Source: Solirubrobacteraceae bacterium (GTDB lineage: Bacteria > Actinomycetota > Thermoleophilia > Solirubrobacterales > Solirubrobacteraceae). From it: a stretch of 8,650 bases of DNA. Shown here in pieces: positions 1 to 8,500 of the stretch. The notes below the pieces were generated by a model. That model had not been told where the DNA came from. It did no database searches and saw nothing but the letters and a program-made list of their open reading frames with translations. The position numbers and the translations under genes are program-made. Positions within the stretch are counted from its first letter, which is position 1. Every line of letters starts with the position of its first letter. The stretch covers positions 1 to 8,650 of the forward strand of contig JAICUS010000236.1 in the NCBI GenBank assembly GCA_025935735.1, written 5' to 3'.

Positions 1-1
1 C

Positions 2-1930
<1,929 letters not shown>

Positions 1931-1952
1931 CCCGGACCCGCCAGAACCGCTT

Positions 1953-1987
1953 GTGCCCGGGGGGCGCCGAGAGGCGCCCCCCGGCAC
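1953..1987. terminator. GC-rich hairpin between convergent genes, probable bidirectional terminator
   Basis: The arms are 1953-1968 and 1973-1987. They pair over 15 bp with one bulged C and a GAGA loop. The hairpin starts 23 bp after the clpC stop and lies about 46 bp from the stop of the convergent gene. Only a short TTT follows on the plus strand and there is no real U-tract on the minus strand. It therefore looks like the strong-stem, weak-U hairpins common in high-GC actinobacteria. Function is inferred from position and stem strength. Confidence 0.7.
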
Positions 1988-2033
1988 GTTTCGGGACCCC
2001 GGTCCTCGGGCGCCTCGTTGCGCCGGCACGCCC

Positions 2034-2768
2034 CTACGGGCCTCGCAGCCCCCGCAACAACCGCGCGAAGATCCCGCGCAGCGTCTCCTTGCCGGCGGCG
2101 TGCGACCCGTCGGCCACCGTGAGAACCGCGACCGACACGCGCTCCTCGCCGCGCTGCAACAGCGCCACCTGGTTGTCCACGCGGCCGGTGCCCGAGCCCC
2201 AGCCGCCCTTGAAGTACCTGGTCCAGCCCGGGAGGCTCACGCGACCGATCCCCCAGCGCTGCGAGGGGATTACCGTGCGCAGCAGCCGCATCGCGTAGGC
2301 GCGGTGCCGGGGCGGCACGAACCGGTCGATGTGCAGGAAGAAGCGCGTCTGGTCGCGCGCGGTGATCTGCGAGTTGCCCCAGATCGCGCCGCCCGGGACG
2401 AAGCGGGTCATGCCCGTGCGGTGCGCGAGGCGGACGAGCGCGGCGTCGCCGATCCGGTTGCGGATGGTCGTCGCCGCGAAGTTGTCCGAGCGGCGGATCA
2501 TCGGCGTCAGCAGCGCGCGCTCGGAGTGCCGGAGCGGCCGGTCGCGCACGTGGCGCAGGTAGGCCACGAGCAGCATCGCCTTCAGGACGCTGGCCGACGG
2601 GAACTGCTTGTCCACCCGCCATCCCCACAGCCGGTCGTCGGTGCGTACCGCGAAGGCGATGACCCCCGGGCGCGTGTGCGCGTAGGCCCGCGCGGCGGCG
2701 ACGTCCGGCGCCCAGGCGGGCGGCGGGGCGAGCAGCGCCGCGGCCGCGGCGAGAACCGGCGCGATCAT
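2034..2768 (-). CDS. Exported serine hydrolase, class A beta-lactamase/PBP-like fold, lacking the deacylation Glu
   Basis: The predicted protein has 244 residues and belongs to the penicillin-recognising serine hydrolases. The motifs appear in order: S60-V-L-K63 (the SxxK nucleophile/base pair), S94-D95-N96 (SDN) and K187-G188-G189 (replacing KTG). The first 20 residues are an Ala/Leu-rich hydrophobic segment ending in AWA, which reads as a signal peptide cut after residue 20, although its n-region lacks a positive charge. The ATG at 2768 was chosen because it places this segment at the N-terminus; a GTG 11 codons upstream would overlap the divergent gene. The Shine-Dalgarno site is weak (GGCGAG, 3 nt from ATG). 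No Glu occurs between residues 97 and 186, so the class A ExxLN motif is absent and the omega-loop region looks short. It may be a DD-peptidase-like enzyme or a slow acyl-enzyme former rather than a true beta-lactamase. The family call is firm; substrate and activity are unknown. Confidence 0.85.
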   Translation of the reverse strand: MIAPVLAAAAALLAPPPAWAPDVAAARAYAHTRPGVIAFAVRTDDRLWGWRVDKQFPSASVLKAMLLVAYLRHVRDRPLRHSERALLTPMIRRSDNFAATTIRNRIGDAALVRLAHRTGMTRFVPGGAIWGNSQITARDQTRFFLHIDRFVPPRHRAYAMRLLRTVIPSQRWGIGRVSLPGWTRYFKGGWGSGTGRVDNQVALLQRGEERVSVAVLTVADGSHAAGKETLRGIFARLLRGLRGP

Positions 2769-2795
2769 CGACTCGCCGTCAATAGGTTTCGCCCC
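2769..2795. promoter_or_regulatory. 27-bp divergent promoter region with a TAGGTT -10 box for the acylase
   Basis: Only 27 bp lie between the two divergent ATG codons. On the plus strand TAGGTT (2783-2788) fits the actinobacterial TANNNT -10 consensus and would start transcription at about 2795-2796, on the A of the acylase ATG. There is no Shine-Dalgarno site before that ATG, so a leaderless mRNA is the simplest reading. No good -35 is visible, since that position falls inside the minus-strand gene. The minus-strand promoter is unclear: TATTGA overlaps the same bases but lacks the final T, so its true promoter may lie within the acylase coding sequence. This is inferred from sequence only. 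Confidence 0.5.
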
Positions 2796-5222
2796 ATGCA
2801 CAGGATTGTCGCTCTCACCGCGGCGGTGCTCGCCGTTTCCGCTGCGCCGGCCGCCGCGAAGGACTACGCGGCCACGGCCCGCAACATCCTCCCGGGAGGC
2901 CAGTACGGCGCGGTCCCGCCGCCGCCGGGCGCGGACACCCAGGCGCTGATGTACGACGCGCTCACACCGCTGTTCGACCACGTCACGGACGCCGACATCC
3001 AGAGCGACTTCAAGTCCGAGGGCTTCGGCGTCGGCCCGGACGGCCCGGCGCGCCGGGAAGCCGTTCCGCGCAAGGGCGTGACGATCCTGCGCGACAGGTT
3101 CAACGTCCCGCACATCACCGGCAAGACCCATGACGACGTCACCTGGGCGATGGGCTGGGTGACCGAGGAGGACCGCGGGCTGCTGCTCGCCCAGGCGCGC
3201 TATCCGGCCCGGCTGGCCGCCATCGACGCGCCCAACGTCGACGCGTTCGGGCTCGTGGTGAATCTGAAGAGCTACACGCCGACCCGGCAGGTCGACCGGA
3301 TCATCGAGCGCAACGAGCTGCGCTCGCTGCGCCGCGCCGGCCGGGCGGGCCGGTCGCTGCTGCACGACGTCGACGTCTACGTGCGCGGCCTGAACGCGCG
3401 GCTGGACTTCACCCACAGTACGGACAAGCCGTTCACCCGCGTCGACGTGTTCGCCGCCAACGCGCTCGGCGGTCAGATCTTCGGCCAGGGCGGCGGCGAC
3501 GAGATCGGCCGGGCGGAGTTCCTCTCGGCCGAGACCGAGCGGCTCGGAGCGAAGACGGCCGGGCAGGAGTTCGACGACGTCTCCGAGTTCAACGACCCCG
3601 ACTCGCCCACGACGCTGAGCAAGCGGTTCCCCTACGAGCGCATCGGCAACGGCAAGGGCAACGTGGCGATCGACGCCGGCTCGGTCCGGCGGACGGGGCT
3701 GAGCGGCCTCGACCGCGCGCCGGTCAGCGCGCACCCGCGCTGGGCGAGCAACTTCCTCATCGTCGGCGCCAAGCGCTCGGCCACCCACCACCCGCTGTTC
3801 GTGGCCGGCCCGCAGATCGGCTACACGTACCCGCAGCTGACGATGGAGGCCGACGTCAAGGGCCCGGGCTACCAGGCGCGCGGCGCGACGGCGCCGGGCT
3901 GGCCGGGGACGATCCTCATCGGCCGCGGGCCGGACTTCGCCTGGAGCCTCACCTCGGCCGGCTCGGACCTCATCGACACGTTCGCCGAGACGCTGTGCGG
4001 CGGCTCGCGCATCCGCTACCGCTACAAGGGCAAGTGCCGCCGGATGGGCCGCGTGGACGCCGGCGTGGTCAAGGGCTCCGGGCGGATCGTCTACAACACC
4101 ACCGTCCACGGCCCGGTGGTGGCCTACGCGCGCTCGCACGGCAAGCTGATCGCGCTCTCGCGCAAGCGGGCGAGCTTCGGCCGCGACATCCTCTGGCAGC
4201 TGCCGTTCCGCGACATGACGCTCGGCAAGGTGCGGGGCACCAAGTCGTTCTTCAAGTCGATCGCGCGGTCGCCGTTCACGTTCAACGTCGGCTACGCGGA
4301 CGACCGCGACATCGCCATGTACTCCGCCGGCCGGCTGCCGCTCCGCGACCCGCGGGTGGACCCGCGGCTGCCCACCAACGGCAACGGCCACTACGAGTGG
4401 CGCGGCTTCCTGAAGGCGTCCAAGCACCCGCACCAGGTCAACCCGCCGAGCGGGCTGCTGGTCAACTGGAACAACCGCCCCGCGCCCGGCTGGGCGGCGG
4501 CCGACGACAACTGGGCGCTGGGCTCCACGCAGCGCGTGCAGATGCTGCTCGCCGGGCTGAACAAGGTGCGCACCGAGACGTTCCCGACCGTCGTCTCAGC
4601 CATGAACGCAGCGGCGACGACCGACCTGCGCAACGTCGTCCTCACGCCCGTCCTCACCCGGCTGATCGGGGCGACCACGGCGCCGGACGCGCGCGCCCGG
4701 CGGATGCTCGAGCTGCTGCAGGCCTGGCTGGCCAACGGCTCCAGCCGGCTCGACCGCGACCTCGACGGCCGGATCGACGCGGGCGCCGCGCCGGCCATCT
4801 GGGACGCGCTGTACCCGCGGCTGTTCGCCGCGGCGATGCCGGTGCCGGGCCTGGCCGGCGTCGTCGGCACCGACGCGGGCCCGGCGAGCGACTTCAGCGA
4901 CGGCGGCTTCTGGTACCTCGACAAGGACCTGCGGCGGCTGGCCGGCGCCTCCGGCCTGAAGCGCCCCTACCACCTGCGCTACTGCGGCGGGGGCGTGGCC
5001 GCGGCCTGCGTGGCCGCGATCTGGGGCGCGTTCGGCGCGGCGGCGAACGACCTGCAGGCCGCCCAGGGCACGGCCGACCCGGATGCCTGGACGGCCGACG
5101 CGACGAAGGAGCGCATCCACTTCCGTCCCGGGCTGCTCGCGACCACGATGCGCTTCACGAACCGCCCGAGCGGGATCCAGCAGGTGATCTCGTTCTCCGG
5201 CCACCGGCCGCATCGCCGGTAG
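2796..5222 (+). CDS. Exported penicillin acylase family protein (peptidase S45, Ntn-hydrolase)
   Basis: The predicted precursor has 808 residues. Enzymes of this family hydrolyse amide bonds of acyl side chains (penicillins, acyl-homoserine lactones, other N-acyl compounds) after self-cleavage into alpha and beta chains. Residues 1-21 form a signal peptide (HR near the start, hydrophobic core, PAAA before K22). The alpha region includes the DRFNVPHI and WVTEEDR blocks typical of the family (about 100-127). The beta chain should begin at S318 in WASNFLIVG; the residue before the nucleophile is Ala rather than the usual Gly. Downstream are HGPVV (438-442), NWNNRP (557-562, with the oxyanion Asn) and R580 in STQR. 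D391 and D394 may match the calcium-binding Asp pair. DRDLDGRID (653-661) resembles an EF-hand-type calcium loop. Cys401/Cys414 and Cys730/Cys738 could form disulfides after export. The ATG was chosen because the signal peptide starts there; the frame stays open upstream but without coding character. Substrate is unknown. Confidence 0.92.
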   Translation: MHRIVALTAAVLAVSAAPAAAKDYAATARNILPGGQYGAVPPPPGADTQALMYDALTPLFDHVTDADIQSDFKSEGFGVGPDGPARREAVPRKGVTILRDRFNVPHITGKTHDDVTWAMGWVTEEDRGLLLAQARYPARLAAIDAPNVDAFGLVVNLKSYTPTRQVDRIIERNELRSLRRAGRAGRSLLHDVDVYVRGLNARLDFTHSTDKPFTRVDVFAANALGGQIFGQGGGDEIGRAEFLSAETERLGAKTAGQEFDDVSEFNDPDSPTTLSKRFPYERIGNGKGNVAIDAGSVRRTGLSGLDRAPVSAHPRWASNFLIVGAKRSATHHPLFVAGPQIGYTYPQLTMEADVKGPGYQARGATAPGWPGTILIGRGPDFAWSLTSAGSDLIDTFAETLCGGSRIRYRYKGKCRRMGRVDAGVVKGSGRIVYNTTVHGPVVAYARSHGKLIALSRKRASFGRDILWQLPFRDMTLGKVRGTKSFFKSIARSPFTFNVGYADDRDIAMYSAGRLPLRDPRVDPRLPTNGNGHYEWRGFLKASKHPHQVNPPSGLLVNWNNRPAPGWAAADDNWALGSTQRVQMLLAGLNKVRTETFPTVVSAMNAAATTDLRNVVLTPVLTRLIGATTAPDARARRMLELLQAWLANGSSRLDRDLDGRIDAGAAPAIWDALYPRLFAAAMPVPGLAGVVGTDAGPASDFSDGGFWYLDKDLRRLAGASGLKRPYHLRYCGGGVAAACVAAIWGAFGAAANDLQAAQGTADPDAWTADATKERIHFRPGLLATTMRFTNRPSGIQQVISFSGHRPHRR

Positions 5223-5238
5223 CTGAGGCATAACGCTC

Positions 5239-5266
5239 GAGAGGCCCGCCATTCGGCGGGCCTCTC
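5239..5266 (+). terminator. Rho-independent-type terminator after the acylase gene
   Basis: A perfect 12-bp stem (5239-5250 with 5255-5266) closes an ATTC loop 16 bp after the acylase stop codon. It is followed by AAGTCGTTT, only a short T run. The position and perfect pairing make a terminator the most likely role. Confidence 0.85.
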
Positions 5267-5276
5267 AAGTCGTTTG

Positions 5277-5308
5277 GGCGGATGGCCGGGGGTCAGTCGG
5301 CATCCGCC
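5277..5308. repeat. Inverted repeat 1 (8 bp, 16-nt loop)
   Basis: GGCGGATG (5277-5284) pairs perfectly with CATCCGCC (5301-5308), and a flanking G-T pair could extend it by one. It begins just 10 bp after the terminator stem, so it could be a second termination hairpin or the first stem of a structured RNA. Confidence 0.5.
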
Positions 5309-5313
5309 TCGCG

Positions 5314-5338
5314 GCACCGGTGGAGGGTGAACCGGTGC
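5314..5338. repeat. Inverted repeat 2 (GCACCGGT / ACCGGTGC)
   Basis: GCACCGGT (5314-5321) and ACCGGTGC (5331-5338) are perfect complements around a 9-nt purine-rich loop. Each arm contains the palindrome ACCGGT, so the same bases also read as a direct repeat ACCGGTG at 15-bp spacing. Both an RNA hairpin and a pair of protein-binding half-sites are possible. Confidence 0.5.
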
Positions 5339-5385
5339 ACTGGGAGGAGGGGACCGCGGGTCAGACGATCCCATGTGTGCAGGTG

Positions 5386-5416
5386 GGAGAGCCGCCGAGC
5401 CATTTGCCGGCTCTCC
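5386..5416. repeat. Inverted repeat 3 (GGAGAGCCG / CGGCTCTCC)
   Basis: A perfect 9-bp stem (5386-5394 with 5408-5416) encloses a 13-nt loop. No T-run follows on the plus strand. It lies about 85 bp before the SARP-like repeats and could end an upstream transcript or form the last stem of a structured RNA. Confidence 0.5.
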
Positions 5417-5502
5417 GCTATGTGGTCCGACTTCCGTGTCGCGCGGCCCGGAGGGGTCCGTTCCGTCAGCCGCTGAGCAAATGATGCGCTTGTTCGCTTG
5501 AT

Positions 5503-5523
5503 GAAACCTTGGAGAAACCTTGG
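5503..5523 (+). promoter_or_regulatory. Tandem 11-bp-phased direct repeats, candidate SARP operator
   Basis: GAAACCTTGG occurs at 5503-5512 and again, identically, at 5514-5523, giving an 11-bp period. A degenerate third copy upstream keeps CTTG in phase (5497-5500, then 5508-5511 and 5519-5522). SARP-family activators are known to bind direct heptamer repeats in 11-bp phase that overlap the -35 position, with the last repeat 8 bp from the -10 box. Here exactly 8 bp (5524-5531) separate the second repeat from TAGGGT. The downstream gene itself encodes a SARP-type winged helix plus BTAD, which suggests autoregulation. The repeat and spacing are seen; the binding protein is inferred. Confidence 0.65.
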
Positions 5524-5531
5524 CGAGCCGA

Positions 5532-5537
5532 TAGGGT
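5532..5537 (+). promoter_or_regulatory. Candidate -10 box TAGGGT of the BTAD regulator
   Basis: TAGGGT fits the TANNNT -10 pattern. It would place the transcription start near 5544-5546, 3-5 nt before the GTG at 5549, giving a nearly leaderless mRNA. The -35 position is occupied by the tandem repeats rather than a TTGACA-like box, as expected for an activator-dependent promoter. The same TAGGNT form precedes the acylase start in this window. Confidence 0.55.
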
Positions 5538-5548
5538 CCGGAACGACC

Positions 5549-8500
5549 GTGGGTCAAGGGTGGGACATCCGGCTCTGCGGGCCGGTTTTGGTCGAAGCGG
5601 AGGGTCAGCGACTGGATTCCGGTCTTCCGGGGCGGCAGGGCCGCCTCCTCTTCGCCTACCTGGTGGTCAATCGCGCCCGCGGCTGCCCGCGCGACGAGCT
5701 GATCGACGTGCTCTGGCCAGAGGGCCCGCCGGCCGCGGCGGACTCTGCGCTGAGCGCCCTGCTCTCCAAGCTGCGCCGCGCGCTGGGCGAGGGCGTCCTG
5801 CTCGGCCGCGGCGAGCTGCGCCTGCGCCTCGACGGCGACGTCGCCGTCGACATCGAGCGCTCGGCGGCGGCGATCCTCGAGTCCGAGGCGGCGCTGGAGG
5901 CCGGCGATCCCGGCCTGGCCGCCGAGCGCGCCCGCGACGCGCTCGCCACCGACCTGCAGACGTTCCTGCCCGACGCCGAGGGCGGCTGGGCGGCCGAGCA
6001 GCGGCGCGAGCTGGACACGATCCGCCTGCGCGCGCTGGAGACGCTCGCCGAGGCGGGGCTGCGCTCCGGCGGGCGCGAGCTGGGCGCGGCCGAGCAGGCC
6101 GCCCGGGCGGCGATCGCCGCCGCGCCGTTCCGCGAGTCCTCGCACCGGCTGCTGATGGAGGTCCACGAGGCGGCCGGCAACCCCGCGGAGGCGCTGCGCT
6201 CGTTCGAGGAGCTGCGCTCGCTGCTGCGCGAGGAGCTCGGCACGACGCCCGGCCCGGCCGCGATGGCCGTGTTCGAGCGCGTCCTGCGCGGCGAGCCGCC
6301 GCCCGTCCGGCGCACCGCCGCCCCCGTGGCGCCCGTCCGGGTGGGCGGCGGCTTCAAGGCCGCGCCCTGGCCCGCGCCGCTGGCGGCGGCGGCCGACCGC
6401 CACCCGCTCGTCGGCCGCGGCGTCGAGCTCGCCTACCTCGCCCGCTGCTGGCGCGAGGCGGCCGACGGCCAGCGCGCGCTCGTCCTGCTCGCCGGCGACG
6501 CGGGGATCGGCAAGACCCGCACGGCGGCCGAGCTGGCCGCGCGGGCGCACGAGGACGGCGCGGTCGTGCTGTACGGGCGCTTCGACGAGGAGACGCTCAC
6601 GCCCTATCAGCCGGTGGTCGAGATGCTGCGCGGCTGGTCGGCCGGCGCGCCGCTGGACGGGCTGCGCGAGCGCCTGGGCGTGCGGGCGGCCGAGCTGGCG
6701 AACCTGCTGCCAGAGTTCGGCCCGCCGCCCGCCGACCACGCCAACGGCACCGGTCTGAGCGGCCCGGAGGCCGACGCACAGCGGTTCCGCTTCTTCGACG
6801 CCGTGGCGGCGCTGGTGGGCGAGATCGGCGCCGAGACGCCGGTCGTACTCGTGTTCGACGACCTCCAGTGGGCCGACCGCCCGACGCTGCAGCTGCTGCG
6901 CCACCTGGTGCGCGCGCCCGCGCCCACGGCGCTGTTCGTCGGCACCTACCGCGAGAGCGAGGTGTCGGACCGCCATCCGCTGCACGAGCTGATCGGCGAC
7001 CTCCGGCGCGAGGGCACGCTGCGCCGGCTCGAGCTCTCCGGGCTGGCCGAGGGCGAGGTGGGCGAGCTCGTGGCCGAGCTGGCCGCCGCCCCGGCCTCGC
7101 CGCCGTTCGTGCGCGCGCTGCACGGCGAGACGGAGGGCAACCCGTTCTTCATCGAGGAGGTCGTGCGGCACATCCGCGAGACGGCGGGCGCGCTGTCGGA
7201 GGAGATGGCGCTCGAGGAGGCCGGGGTCCCCGAGGGCGTCCGCGAGGTCACCGCGCGGCGGCTGCGGCGCCTGAGCGAGCCGACCCGGGCCGTGCTGCTG
7301 GTGGCGTCGGTGATCGGCCGCGAGTTCGACTACGACATCCTCGAGTCGGTCGTCAGCCAGTCGGCGGACGAGCTGGTCGAGGCGCTCGAGGAGGGCGTCG
7401 AGGCGCGCGTGCTGCGCGAGGCCGGCCACGTCGGGCGCTACGCGTTCACCCACACGCTGGTGCGGGCGACGCTCTACGACTCGATCTCGCAGCTGCGGCG
7501 GGCGCGGCTGCACGGCCGGGTGGGCGAGTCGCTGGTGCGCCTGCGCGGCGGCGACCTCGACCCGCACCTGGCCATGCTCGCCCACCACTTCGCCCAGGCG
7601 GCGCCGGTCGAGCGCCCGGACCGGGCGATCGACTTCGCGCTCGCCGCCGCCCGGCGGGCCGACCGGCTGCTGGCCTGGGAGGAGGCCGCCCAGCACTACC
7701 GGGCGGCGCTGCGGGCGCGCGAGCTGGCCGGCGCGGTGGACGACCACGTGCGCGCGGAGCTCCTCTTGGCCCTGGGCGCCTCCGAGGACCGGGCGGGGAT
7801 GGAGGAGGAGGCGCGCGGCTCGTTCCAGGCGGCGATCCGCACGGCCCGGCAATTGCAGGATCCGGTGCTGCTCGCGCGGGGCGCGCTCGGCGTGGCCGGA
7901 CCGTGGTCGATGCTCAGCCGCTCCGATCCGTCGCGGGTCGCGCTGCTCGACGAGGCGCTGATGGGGCTGCCGGACGAGGACTCGCCGCTGCGCGCGCGGA
8001 TGCTCGCCCGCATGTCGCTCGAGCTCTACTACGCCGGCGAGCCCGAGCTGCGGATGGGGCTGGCCGAGGAGGCGGTCCAGGTGGCCCGCCGGATCGGCGA
8101 CCCGCGCACGCTGGCCAGCTGCCTCGACGCCCGCCACTACGCGCTGTGGCGGCCGGAGAACGTGGAGGAGCGCCTCGAGGTGGCGGCCGAGCTGCGCGGC
8201 GTGGCCGAGCAGACCGGCGACCCCGAGCTCGAGCTGCACGGCGCGGCCTGGACGATCATCGACCTGATGGAGCTCGGCGACATCCAGGGCGTCGACGTCC
8301 AGATCGCCGCCGCGTCCAAGCTCGCGGAGGCGCTGCACCGGCCGATCTGGCTGTGGTGGACGTCGCTGTTCCGCGGCGCCCGCGCGCAGCTGGCCGGCGA
8401 GTTCGACGAGGCCGAGCGGATCGCCCAGGAGACCCTGGCGATCGGCCAGCAGGGCCAGGCCGAGAACGCGCTGCACTACTACGCGCAGGCGATGTTCAAC

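Larger units (their letters stand above)
5267..5500. other. Hairpin-rich intergenic region without a convincing gene
   Basis: Between the acylase terminator and the regulator's promoter I see no ORF with good coding character or a ribosome binding site. A 64-codon ATG frame at 5282-5476 lacks a Shine-Dalgarno site and recognisable features. What stands out is dense dyad symmetry: three perfect inverted repeats (listed separately) and a weaker 5-bp pair TGGGA/TCCCA (5341-5345 and 5369-5373). GGTCCG occurs at 5424-5429 and 5454-5459, and again at 5535-5540 across the regulator's -10 box. The stretch could be a structured 5' region, a small RNA or a set of operators. I do not recognise a known RNA class. 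Confidence 0.5.

Noticed and set aside
1953..2795. In-frame extension upstream of the acylase ATG
   Set aside because: It runs through the terminator hairpin and antisense to the serine hydrolase, and the signal peptide begins at 2796.
2769..4433. N-terminal extension of the minus-strand hydrolase frame across the acylase gene
   Set aside because: The extra residues have shadow-like composition, while the ATG at 2768 opens directly into a signal peptide and the plus strand encodes the acylase.
2034..5222. A beta-lactam resistance or biosynthesis cluster
   Set aside because: Only two family-level matches support it. The serine hydrolase lacks the beta-lactamase Glu, and no biosynthetic, transporter or sensor genes are present.
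5313..5376. Loose resemblance to parts of a cobalamin riboswitch (GGGTCAGACGATCCC near 5358-5372)
   Set aside because: The conserved core and overall architecture could not be recognised, and no cobalamin-related gene follows. An Infernal search with the Rfam cobalamin model would decide.
5282..5476. 64-codon ATG frame in the gap
   Set aside because: No Shine-Dalgarno site, no recognisable motif, Arg/Ser-rich composition, and it spans several inverted repeats.
5501..5548. ATG at 5501 as an alternative start for the BTAD regulator
   Set aside because: It has no Shine-Dalgarno site, adds 16 residues not expected before the winged helix, and would bury the tandem repeats and the -10 box in coding sequence. 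It cannot be fully excluded.
4979..8476. Very long open frame on the minus strand opposite the regulator
   Set aside because: Its translation is low-complexity Arg/Ala/Gly/Gln/Leu with no recognisable domain, typical of the antisense of a GC-rich gene. The plus strand carries clear winged-helix, BTAD and ATPase motifs.
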